A stretch of DNA of 64,000 bases from positions 269,272-333,271 of the forward strand of contig NZ_PYOM01000002.1 in assembly GCF_003026365.1 (NCBI RefSeq). Direction: 5' to 3'. This document shows positions 38,085-45,917 of the stretch, one piece after another. The notes beneath the pieces were generated by a model. The model was not told where the DNA came from, did no database searches, and saw only the letters and a program-made list of their open reading frames with translations. Within the stretch, counting starts at the first letter, position 1, and every line of letters begins with the position of its first letter. Both the position numbers and the translations under genes were made by a program. The DNA is from Photobacterium angustum. GTDB taxonomy: Bacteria > Pseudomonadota > Gammaproteobacteria > Enterobacterales > Vibrionaceae.

Positions 38085-40745
38085 TTAATCACCATTTCGA
38101 TATAACTGTTCCGCTTCATCTTGCGGCTCCAACTCATCAAATATCACTGGTGAAATGCTATCACTGCTAAACTGCAAGGTGACTGGATCAGAATAATTCG
38201 GAACATTGTCATAGCTAAACACCGAGTAAAATTTCGGTATATTGGCATTCCCAAATCGGTCAAATGTATATTCATCCTTGCCAGCATAAAGCTTTACGCC
38301 GTCTAGTGGTGTGCGAGGAGGATGAAAGCAATTTCTAACTACATAAACACCCACAAAGTCTGGATCGTCAGGCTTCTTCCAGGTCAATTTCGTTGCACCA
38401 TCAACTAGTGTGGCATTTAAGTCTGTTGGTGCTGCCACTGGTTGTTTTCGACGTTCTATGTACTCAATAACCAACTGCGGACATTTTTCACTATCACAAT
38501 TGAACCAAGTCACCATGGCATTTTTGTGCCTTGACGCCGAAGTGGCACGGATGATCAAATTAAGAGGCTGCCCACTGCTAATAACATCTTCTAAATGTTG
38601 TCTTGCAGAGCTATCAAACATAAAGCTTTTTCTAGGCGATTTAGATAAACCGATACTACTTGCCTCGTAACCTAGGTATTCGATTTTTTCACGATTTTTT
38701 ACGCTATAAAAATCAAGGTTATCAATTTCAGCAATATCAACAGTGAAGCGCATTGGTTGTGCAATCTCTCTCGATTGCTCATGCTCTATCTCAAAATAGG
38801 CTTGAGTGATAACAATCTCTTTTTCCTGATTGAGGCAGTCTAATGAAAACATGACTTGCCCAAAGACTGTATTTTCATCACTGTCAAAGCCACATTGGAT
38901 AACATTCTTTTGTGGTGGTTCTTGTAGGGTAAAAGTATGACAATCACTTGCCGATATCGCGACCTTAGATGTTTTTTTGGTGTAGATAACTTCCAAGCTT
39001 GGGCGGTAATGAATACCACCACCAAAACGGCCATATCCGATATCAAATTGCATAATTTGGGAATCATTGCCAATTGGAAGCGAAGTCGGCCCCTGAATTT
39101 TGAGAAGTAAACGTCCTTGATTTAGTTGTTGCTGCAGTAACTGTTTTTCTATCGCACTGAAACACCATGACTTCCAAATACCTTGTGTTATTTGATCGGA
39201 GCAAATGGCATCACCTAGGGTTTGTTGCGGTACAGCTTGATGAATTTGATCAAAACTTCGGATATTGGTGATTTCTTCTGGATCAAGAATAGAAACTGAC
39301 CATTCACCATAATTTTCTATTTTGGCGCCTACACGATTCATTGGATATAGCGAAAAACAGGCATCTTTGATAATTGCATCTTCGGGCAATCTATCAATAT
39401 CAAAAGCAATGACACCATAACAAATCCCTTTAGTTTTATTGACACCAATAAACAGAGAGTTATATCCAAAATGCTCCGCATTAAACTCTTTTGTTAATTC
39501 CCCTACATAGCCAATTTGTTCAGCTGCGGGGAATAAGGTGTAAGAAAACTCATCTTTTGCCAAATTTGTTTTTATCTTAAGTTCTGGAGCGAAAGGTGAT
39601 TTTATTCGTGTCACCCGATTCACTTTTCTCAAATTATAAAAGTATCGATGACCAGATTGTAATTGACTATCAGTGAAACTATTTTCGGAAGTATTGGCGA
39701 TTAAGGTTTCAGGAGTACAATGGTATTTGGGCGTATCACTTCGATAAATTTGATAATAGCAATTACTATCGTCCTCACCACTATTCCAAACTAATTCAAC
39801 TTGGGTATCATCAACCTGCTTAATCGTGAAGTTTTCAGGTCGAGATGGCGCAAGTTCAGAATAATCAATCGCACTATTTAACGCATAAAGCAAAGCAGGA
39901 ATATTCTCATTCACACTTTGCGTCATGTTAACTAAATAGTCCGGTATATTCCGACTACCTACCTCGACAACACTGGAGAGAATCCCGCGATCATAGTAGT
40001 ACTCACGACCACTTCCATGGATCAAATTAGCAGGTGGCTTACCTCTGTGTATGCCATATTGTCTGTTTGTTACTTTATGAATTTTATGCGCCATATTGGC
40101 GCATAAAATATTCAAGTCGGTCCCTTCAATTTCAGCTTCATGGTTAAACTTATGAGCAGGGAAAAACACGTTCCCCTGCGAGTGATAATCTAACGCAATA
40201 CTGATATTTTTATGTTCTTCAACAAACGTTTTGATAGCTTGTGTTTCTGGCTCTGAAAATGCCTCAGGTCCACTGTAAATATTCGACTGAGTATCAAAAC
40301 TACGCTTAAAATTCACGCCAAAGTTTCGATTCAAATCAACGCCAAACGTGCCGTCTTTATTATCTCGTCTATTCTTGCGCCAAAATGAAAAGTGTTGTCT
40401 TGAATATTCAAAACCGTCAGGGTTAAGACAAGGCACCATATAGAGTGTGTTTCGCGTTAATGCCTCAACAACATCGGGATTGGAAGGATAATTATCAAGA
40501 ATATACTGAATAAAATTCACTGCTAACTCGATACCAATCCATTCTCTTGCGTGAATCGTTCCCGTATAAAGCAATGCGGGCTTCAAATCTGCATAAGCCA
40601 CATCTTGTGACAAAGTCACCATCATGATTGGACGATCTTCATGAGTCTGACCGATATTCTGCAACCGGATCAAGTGAGGATACTTCTTCATCGCCTCAGT
40701 GAGAAAATCAATCGTATCTTGATAAGAGAGATATTGTTTTTTCAT
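38085..40745 (-). CDS. Large M14 zinc carboxypeptidase with C-terminal beta domains
   Basis: 886 residues. Residues 1-290 are a complete M14 carboxypeptidase: zinc ligands His65 and Glu68 in TGTIHAREW and His188 in LDYHSQG, substrate-binding FGVDLNRNFG, and the catalytic glutamate Glu261 in SSVVEVGSR. About 300-395 reads as a fibronectin-III-like domain, 400-770 as two DNRLRE-like beta domains (each ending in a P-x-L-x-[IV]-x-Y strand), and about 775-860 as a second FN3-like domain. There is no signal peptide, unusual for an architecture that otherwise looks extracellular. Its start overlaps the ATP-grasp stop by one base, so it belongs to that operon. It should remove C-terminal residues from a peptide or conjugate; the substrate is unknown. 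Confidence 0.88.
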   Translation of the reverse strand: MKKQYLSYQDTIDFLTEAMKKYPHLIRLQNIGQTHEDRPIMMVTLSQDVAYADLKPALLYTGTIHAREWIGIELAVNFIQYILDNYPSNPDVVEALTRNTLYMVPCLNPDGFEYSRQHFSFWRKNRRDNKDGTFGVDLNRNFGVNFKRSFDTQSNIYSGPEAFSEPETQAIKTFVEEHKNISIALDYHSQGNVFFPAHKFNHEAEIEGTDLNILCANMAHKIHKVTNRQYGIHRGKPPANLIHGSGREYYYDRGILSSVVEVGSRNIPDYLVNMTQSVNENIPALLYALNSAIDYSELAPSRPENFTIKQVDDTQVELVWNSGEDDSNCYYQIYRSDTPKYHCTPETLIANTSENSFTDSQLQSGHRYFYNLRKVNRVTRIKSPFAPELKIKTNLAKDEFSYTLFPAAEQIGYVGELTKEFNAEHFGYNSLFIGVNKTKGICYGVIAFDIDRLPEDAIIKDACFSLYPMNRVGAKIENYGEWSVSILDPEEITNIRSFDQIHQAVPQQTLGDAICSDQITQGIWKSWCFSAIEKQLLQQQLNQGRLLLKIQGPTSLPIGNDSQIMQFDIGYGRFGGGIHYRPSLEVIYTKKTSKVAISASDCHTFTLQEPPQKNVIQCGFDSDENTVFGQVMFSLDCLNQEKEIVITQAYFEIEHEQSREIAQPMRFTVDIAEIDNLDFYSVKNREKIEYLGYEASSIGLSKSPRKSFMFDSSARQHLEDVISSGQPLNLIIRATSASRHKNAMVTWFNCDSEKCPQLVIEYIERRKQPVAAPTDLNATLVDGATKLTWKKPDDPDFVGVYVVRNCFHPPRTPLDGVKLYAGKDEYTFDRFGNANIPKFYSVFSYDNVPNYSDPVTLQFSSDSISPVIFDELEPQDEAEQLYRNGD

Positions 40746-42175
40746 TACTCAACCTCACTCGGCTGAGTATTCCAAGCTGCAATAATTGCATTGAGTTTTT
40801 TCTGCTTTAAATTACTCACTTCAAGTAATCGTGAAGGATGATTATTCAAGACATCCAACGTTCCAGCTACACCAAAACGCTCAACAACCTTGTTAGCTAG
40901 ATTTACTCCGATCCCTTTAACTGAGGTAAAAAACTCGATTATCTGTTGTTGATTAAGCGCATCCTCTGTCTTATCTGAATCAATCGCAGCTGTTGGGTAT
41001 TGCGCTTGCTCGACACCTAAATCTAGTGTCTTCTCTAATTCCGCTTGCGGTTTCGGTTCTAAAAACTTTGCTAAAAACTGATTCAGTCCGTTATCACCAC
41101 TATGTAGACCTTGTAAGTTCCAGACTTCACTTGGCCACTCTTCATTTAAGTCATCTTGGATGTTTTCTAGCGCATATAACTTATCTTGAGGATTTAATTC
41201 ACCTGTATCCGTTGAAAATGATGCTTGTCCAAATGAGATATTACGCATCGTTCTCAATAGCGAAGAATCAATTTTCCCTAGCTCTTCCCAGTTCTTATGA
41301 GGGAAGTAAGGTTTTTTAAACATCTCAGGCGCCAGTTGCCACATTAAATACTGTCCAATCCAATCACGAATATAAGGAAAAGCAGCAAACGCCGTCGCAC
41401 ATTCTAAAATGCTGTATTCATCGTTGTGACTCACTGCAATATCACATGCCCAATATTCAGCTTTCGCAGCTTTAGATGCATTAATTGCAACTTCCAATAC
41501 TTTCTCTGGAATGGCTTGATAATCCATACTGCCACCTTGGCTAGTATTGGTTAGCCACTCTCCTTCTGGCGGTCTACGCCAAAAAGCACAAACAGGTTTA
41601 TGCCCAATCAACATCACACGAATGTCCGCTTTCATTGGAACAAAATCTTGTATATAAGCCGGAAAATAACGACGTTCAGAAAATAGCTTTACTGCCTCAT
41701 CAGCACTATCAACTTTGTGGACAAAATACCCACCGTAGTTTGATGGCCCATAAGAACGTTTAATAATTTTCGGGTAACTTGTCTCGTTGATATAATCAAG
41801 TGCCTCTTCCACATTATAAAATATCTTTGTTTTAGGAATAGGTAATTGATACTTATGGCAAAAATGAGTGACGTTTTCTTTCGATTTATTACAAAACTGT
41901 GCATCCAAAGACGGAATAAACTTCACATTCGGAAGTGCTCTTGAGATATCACGAAATGTTTCGTAAGCAGTAGCTGGAATATTACCAATCAGTACATCAA
42001 TTTTTTTTCTTTTCACTTCATTGATAAAGCGCTGCTTATCATTAGCCCAATGATACGTCACTTGCTCAATCTTATCCGGCCAACCTTTGAAATTCGAACG
42101 ATCAAAGAAACGTAAGACATGATCTAAATAAAGTAAGCCAAGTTTTGGTCGAGAAGTTGCATTAACGCTTTGCAT
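40745..42175 (-). CDS. RimK-like ATP-grasp protein with C-terminal helix-hairpin-helix
   Basis: 476 residues. About 1-290 is a RimK-like ATP-grasp: lysine and glycine-rich loop in PKIIKRSYGPSNYGGY (Lys139), YIQDFVPMKADIRVMLIG, and WACDIAVSHNDEYSILECA. In active family members the last segment ends E-x-N, where Glu and Asn hold magnesium; here it is Glu258-Cys-Ala260, so the Asn is missing. A Gln/Glu-rich linker leads to a C-terminal helix-hairpin-helix (about 405-470, SVKGIGVNLANKVVERFG), a fold normally seen in DNA-binding proteins. It lies 14 bp after the second ATP-grasp gene. It may be an atypical ligase or a regulatory partner. Confidence 0.8.
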   Translation of the reverse strand: MQSVNATSRPKLGLLYLDHVLRFFDRSNFKGWPDKIEQVTYHWANDKQRFINEVKRKKIDVLIGNIPATAYETFRDISRALPNVKFIPSLDAQFCNKSKENVTHFCHKYQLPIPKTKIFYNVEEALDYINETSYPKIIKRSYGPSNYGGYFVHKVDSADEAVKLFSERRYFPAYIQDFVPMKADIRVMLIGHKPVCAFWRRPPEGEWLTNTSQGGSMDYQAIPEKVLEVAINASKAAKAEYWACDIAVSHNDEYSILECATAFAAFPYIRDWIGQYLMWQLAPEMFKKPYFPHKNWEELGKIDSSLLRTMRNISFGQASFSTDTGELNPQDKLYALENIQDDLNEEWPSEVWNLQGLHSGDNGLNQFLAKFLEPKPQAELEKTLDLGVEQAQYPTAAIDSDKTEDALNQQQIIEFFTSVKGIGVNLANKVVERFGVAGTLDVLNNHPSRLLEVSNLKQKKLNAIIAAWNTQPSEVE

Positions 42176-42189
42176 ATTTCCTCCTTAAA

Positions 42190-43164
42190 TTATGCGAAAT
42201 CAGTGTAGTTAATATCAGAAGCAACGTTTGAATTAGTGGATGTGTTTTTTGAGCGATGGCTCTGCTTTCTTGTTTTTCTATCTATAAGCTCAACAATGCA
42301 TTGAATTTTCTTAGCATTAAAATTGATGCCCATTTTTTCTTGTTCTGGTGTTGCAAAAGCAGGAATACCGTTAACTTCAAGCACAACATACTTTTGATGC
42401 TCGATATCATAAATAATATCAACGCCCGCAATTTCTAACCCCGAAATGCGTGCCGCTTTAAGGGCGAGCTCAATTACCTCTGGCGGAGCTTCTCGTTGTA
42501 TGACATTACCACCGCTTGTAATGTTAGTTTTCCAACTCCCCTCGGCCGCTTTTCTGCCATAACAGGCAATAAACTGATCATCGACAATATCAACACGGTA
42601 ATCAGTGAAGTCATTTTCTATGATACGCTCTAGGTATAGCTGAGGTGATGCTTGATTCACGATGTAAGGATAAATTAAGTCAAGATCACGCTCACTTTCG
42701 AGTTTGATGATCCCGTTACCTCCCCAGCCATTGATTGGTTTACAAATGGCTTGTCCTTGCCAAAAATGGAAATGCTTTTTTAAGTTATCTATATTTTTTT
42801 TATTGCAAACAACATAGTCTGGCGTATTAATACCATGCCTTTTTAATAATTGAGCTGTTTTAAATTTATCTTCAGTTAATTCAAATGCTTCATAGTTATT
42901 AATAGTTGGAATAATAGTGCTAAGCGTTTGATACAAATACGTTTGATAAGGTGTTTGCTGACCTGCATTATATGAAAAAAACAGATCTAATGAGCCCATA
43001 TCCTGATCGTTACAGAAAATACTTCCGTCATGAGCAACCGCATTACCAAGATCAAGGTTGGTAACAACGCTGATACCTCGTTCGTTTAACTTAGAGGTTA
43101 ATTGGTTCTGTATCTGCTCACCACCACCGTTTTGATACATCCATAATCCAATACGACGTTCCAT
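42190..43164 (-). CDS. RimK-like ATP-grasp ligase
   Basis: 324 residues with an intact RimK-type ATP-grasp: AICKPINGWGGNGI (Lys142 and flexible glycine loop), DYRVDIVDDQFIACYGRKA, the acceptor loop WKTNITSGGN, and the magnesium ligands in VVLEVNGIPAF (Glu263, Asn265). Such enzymes activate a carboxylate as acyl-phosphate and join it to an amine, often adding amino acids to peptides or small acceptors. The start is the ATG with AGGAG upstream; the longer frame adds 15 unsupported residues. It is first in an operon with the HhH ATP-grasp and the M14 peptidase. The product is unknown. Confidence 0.85.
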   Translation of the reverse strand: MERRIGLWMYQNGGGEQIQNQLTSKLNERGISVVTNLDLGNAVAHDGSIFCNDQDMGSLDLFFSYNAGQQTPYQTYLYQTLSTIIPTINNYEAFELTEDKFKTAQLLKRHGINTPDYVVCNKKNIDNLKKHFHFWQGQAICKPINGWGGNGIIKLESERDLDLIYPYIVNQASPQLYLERIIENDFTDYRVDIVDDQFIACYGRKAAEGSWKTNITSGGNVIQREAPPEVIELALKAARISGLEIAGVDIIYDIEHQKYVVLEVNGIPAFATPEQEKMGINFNAKKIQCIVELIDRKTRKQSHRSKNTSTNSNVASDINYTDFA

Positions 43165-43302
43165 TTTAACTCCTACTGTAAATACGCCATAAACATAAAA
43201 ATCCCCCACTCATGTAAACATGGTTTCATATAAGCTTGTTAAAATGCAATAATTAATAATAAATTAGTAGCATATTAAAATTGCATTTATGTGGAGTTAG
43301 CT

Positions 43303-44400
43303 ATGAAACACGATGATTATTTAATTCTTAAGACAATGATGAAAAAAAACTCTTGGACCAAAAACAAAAAAGGGGTCGATGAGTATGGTCAATTGATGGC
43401 TGGTTGGCTAAAAGAGCTTGATATGGACCTTCAGTGTTTTCAGCGTTCAGAAATAGGTAATCATCTGCTCTTTACCTCTTCACATGAAGATCAATCCCCA
43501 ACTCTTCTTCTCCTTGGTCATCTTGATACCGTATTTCCACCAGATACGTTTGAAGAAGTCAGTGAGGATGAAGAGTGGCTATACGGACCTGGTGCATGTG
43601 ATATGAAAGGTGGGAATTTTGTTGCTTTAATGGCACTACGTAATATCTACGAAACACTGGGGCAAGTTCAAAATATAGATGTCTTACTCGTCAGTGATGA
43701 AGAAACAGGAAGTGATGACAGTAAGTCTCTACTTCGAACTATTGCGCCAAATTACAGTGCTTGTATTGATTTTGAAGCAGCCGGAAAAAATCATGAAGTA
43801 GTAACTGCACGTAAAGGAATTGCTACCTACACCATTAATATTGAGGGTAAAGCAGCACATGCTGGTAACCATTTTTGCGATGGTGCGGATGCCAATTTAG
43901 TCGCAGCAAAACTTCTTATTCAGTTAGCCGAACAAACCGATCTTGAAAATGGAACCACAATCAATGTCGGAAAAATAAATGGTGGTATTGGTGCTAATAC
44001 AATATCACCACACGCTACTCTCACCGTGGAAGCTCGCTTTACGAGTCTTAATGAGCAAAAACGAATTATTGATGTTATTCCTAAACTCGTTAATCACTAT
44101 AACAAAGATGGTATTACCCTATTTATTGATGGTGGGTTACAGAGAGATGTTATGGTGCCGACTTCAGATCAAGCAGCATTAATTGATAAGCTCTCGAGCA
44201 TTATTGGTATCCCGTTAAAAACTGAAAAACGAGGAGGTGTCAGTGATGCTAACATTATTGCGGGAATGGGCGTACCTACTCTTGATGGCTTTGGCCCTTA
44301 TGGCGATGGCGATCATACCAAGCATGAGCGAGTATCGAAAAAAAGCATTAAGAGAAGGATCTTAGAAGTGACTAAGGTATTGGAATATTATGCTTCTTAG
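43303..44400 (+). CDS. M20 family metallopeptidase (glutamate-carboxypeptidase-like)
   Basis: 365 residues. The two-zinc site of M20 is complete: LLGHLDTVFPP (His and Asp), GPGACDMKGG (bridging Asp), SDEETGSDDS (catalytic Glu pair), a metal acidic residue in CIDFEAAGK, and the C-terminal histidine in GDGDHTKHE. A dimerisation domain (about 180-290, HAGNHFCDGADANLVAAKLL) is inserted as usual. It most resembles CPG2/ArgE-type enzymes that cleave a C-terminal amino acid or deacylate amino acids. The start is the ATG with GGAG 7 nt upstream. It is divergent from the ATP-grasp operon and shares its promoter region, which suggests a common pathway. Confidence 0.88.
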   Translation: MKHDDYLILKTMMKKNSWTKNKKGVDEYGQLMAGWLKELDMDLQCFQRSEIGNHLLFTSSHEDQSPTLLLLGHLDTVFPPDTFEEVSEDEEWLYGPGACDMKGGNFVALMALRNIYETLGQVQNIDVLLVSDEETGSDDSKSLLRTIAPNYSACIDFEAAGKNHEVVTARKGIATYTINIEGKAAHAGNHFCDGADANLVAAKLLIQLAEQTDLENGTTINVGKINGGIGANTISPHATLTVEARFTSLNEQKRIIDVIPKLVNHYNKDGITLFIDGGLQRDVMVPTSDQAALIDKLSSIIGIPLKTEKRGGVSDANIIAGMGVPTLDGFGPYGDGDHTKHERVSKKSIKRRILEVTKVLEYYAS

Positions 44401-44449
44401 AATTAAGAAGCACCTGGCTTTAATCAGCAGTTGTAATATTGGTAAGACG

Positions 44450-44532
44450 GTGGATTATTCTTAGTTCAATACCATTTAACACTAAGAGAACTCTGAAGTT
44501 GTATGACTACTTTAGAGTTCTACATAATCCAC
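44450..44532. repeat. Nested inverted-repeat element, 83 bp
   Basis: An outer 9-bp pair, GTGGATTAT / ATAATCCAC (44450-44458 with 44524-44532), encloses a 13-bp stem with one G-T pair (44487-44499 with 44509-44521). It lies between convergent genes but has no T tract, so it is not a standard terminator. It could stabilise mRNA ends or be a small structured RNA. Confidence 0.5.
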
Positions 44533-44583
44533 TGATTAGATCAAAATACATCTGTTCATACTTTATGCTAAACCGACCCTGGA

Positions 44584-44970
44584 TTAGCCCGTTTTTGTCA
44601 AGATCTCTGTTTTGCCTGCTGATATTTGGGCACTATGTAAATTGTCTAATTTAAATTGTATAGCCCTAATTGGATGACGCCATAAGTAACGTGGAAATGT
44701 CCAACGTAACACATGGATCATTTGTAATCGTTTGGCAGATTGGTAGCAATGCCCAATACAATGCGTACAACTTGGCTTATCATCACCTAGTCGACAACCT
44801 GTTACGCGCTCCTCAACATACTCGATAAGACTTTCACATTCAGGGCAAACAATTGCCCCACGGTGCAACGTTTTACAATATAGGCGAATCATCGCTTTCA
44901 CTGCGTTCAGTTCACGTTGCGAACGAACTGAATGATTGTTTTGAGCTATCATAGTGGCGTTATTATCCAC
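44584..44970 (-). CDS. YgbA-family nitrous-oxide-stimulated-promoter protein
   Basis: 128 residues. The family pattern is visible: VKAMIRLYCKTLHRGAIVCP, CESLIEYVEERVTGCRLGDD, KPSCTHCIGHCY, and a basic amphipathic C-terminal part, RWTFPRYLWRHPIRAI. Six cysteines are concentrated in the middle and may bind metal or a cluster. In E. coli ygbA is controlled by the nitric-oxide sensor NsrR and helps recovery from nitrosative stress. The start may be six codons further in (MIAQNN). Two ATAAAGATC direct repeats lie just upstream. Confidence 0.8.
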   Translation of the reverse strand: MDNNATMIAQNNHSVRSQRELNAVKAMIRLYCKTLHRGAIVCPECESLIEYVEERVTGCRLGDDKPSCTHCIGHCYQSAKRLQMIHVLRWTFPRYLWRHPIRAIQFKLDNLHSAQISAGKTEILTKTG

Positions 44971-44977
44971 TGGGACT

Positions 44978-45000
44978 ATAAAGATCCAATGATAAAGATC
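44978..45000. promoter_or_regulatory. Direct repeat ATAAAGATC x2 upstream of the ygbA-like gene
   Basis: Two exact 9-bp copies (44978-44986 and 44992-45000), 14 bp apart, start 8 bp upstream of the ygbA-like start codon on the opposite strand. AAGATC recalls one half of the NsrR site AAGATGCATTT, but the dyad is missing, so the regulator is uncertain. Confidence 0.3.
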
Positions 45001-45254
45001 AATTTTTCGAAGAAATCATAATTTTTTGAGCAAATATCGAAATTTAAGCCAAAATATTGATTAAAAGGCATACTTTAATACATTGTTCAAAAAAAGAACT
45101 AAATGTAAAAATCACCTCCTAATCAGTTTAATAGATACTTCAACTGGGTTTATACTCTACTTTTATGTGTGTTGACGGGAAAAGTACATACCTTAAAGTA
45201 ATACCTCTTAATCATTTATTACCTTTGTTGCTAATCTATATTGTTGAGGATTCT

Positions 45255-45866
45255 ATGATTCCATTTGCTCTCGATTTAAAAACAATCAAAGCCGTTATTT
45301 TTGATTTAGATAATACCTTGGTGACTTCAAACATTAATTTTTCTCAGATACGCCAACAACTGAGCTGCCCCCAAGATATCGACTTATTAAGTCATATTGA
45401 AACACTGAACGCTAATGAAAAGGCGCATGCCAATAATATTATTTTTGAACATGAACTTTCTGATGCAGAAAGCTCTTTTCCGATGACTGGGTGCCATGAA
45501 CTACTTATGTATTTGCAAGCAAATGAGATAAAAACGGCAATTATTACCAGAAACTGCTTGGCAGCAACTCACAAAAAACTCTCACATAATCAAATCAGTG
45601 TTGAGCGTGTAATCACCCGCGAATGTTTCCCACCAAAACCTAATCCATCCTCTCTAGAGTCACTAGCAAAGGATTGGGGGTTGATGAGTGATGAAATACT
45701 TTATGTTGGTGATTATTTTTATGACTTGCAAGCGGCTTATAACGCTAAGATGCCGTCTTGCTTGGTCCATCATGGTGAGGAATTAGCGTTTAGCCATGCC
45801 GCTTCATTGGCTTTAAATGAACTAAGCGATTTACTTTTTCAATTTCAATTATTAAAGAAAAACTAA
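45255..45866 (+). CDS. HAD-superfamily phosphatase
   Basis: 203 residues. Motif I is IFDLDNTLVTS (nucleophile Asp), motif II lies in AIITRN, motif III is the lysine of FPPKPNPSSL, and motif IV is YVGDYFYDLQAA. A small helical cap lies between motifs I and II. This resembles phosphoglycolate-phosphatase-like or nucleotidase-like HAD enzymes; the substrate cannot be told. The start is the ATG with TTGAGGA upstream; the open frame extends 30 codons further but with poor coding character. It is monocistronic. Confidence 0.85.
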   Translation: MIPFALDLKTIKAVIFDLDNTLVTSNINFSQIRQQLSCPQDIDLLSHIETLNANEKAHANNIIFEHELSDAESSFPMTGCHELLMYLQANEIKTAIITRNCLAATHKKLSHNQISVERVITRECFPPKPNPSSLESLAKDWGLMSDEILYVGDYFYDLQAAYNAKMPSCLVHHGEELAFSHAASLALNELSDLLFQFQLLKKN

Positions 45867-45893
45867 CAAGGCCATCATAAAAATAGCCTTGTT
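45865..45893. terminator. Hairpin between the HAD and chemoreceptor genes
   Basis: An 8-bp stem, AACAAGGC / GCCTTGTT, spanning 13 nt of AT-rich loop, located between two convergent genes. The T/A tails are short, so it is a moderate terminator at best. Confidence 0.55.
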
Positions 45894-45917
45894 AAATAAG
45901 TCATCATAGTCAGCAAC

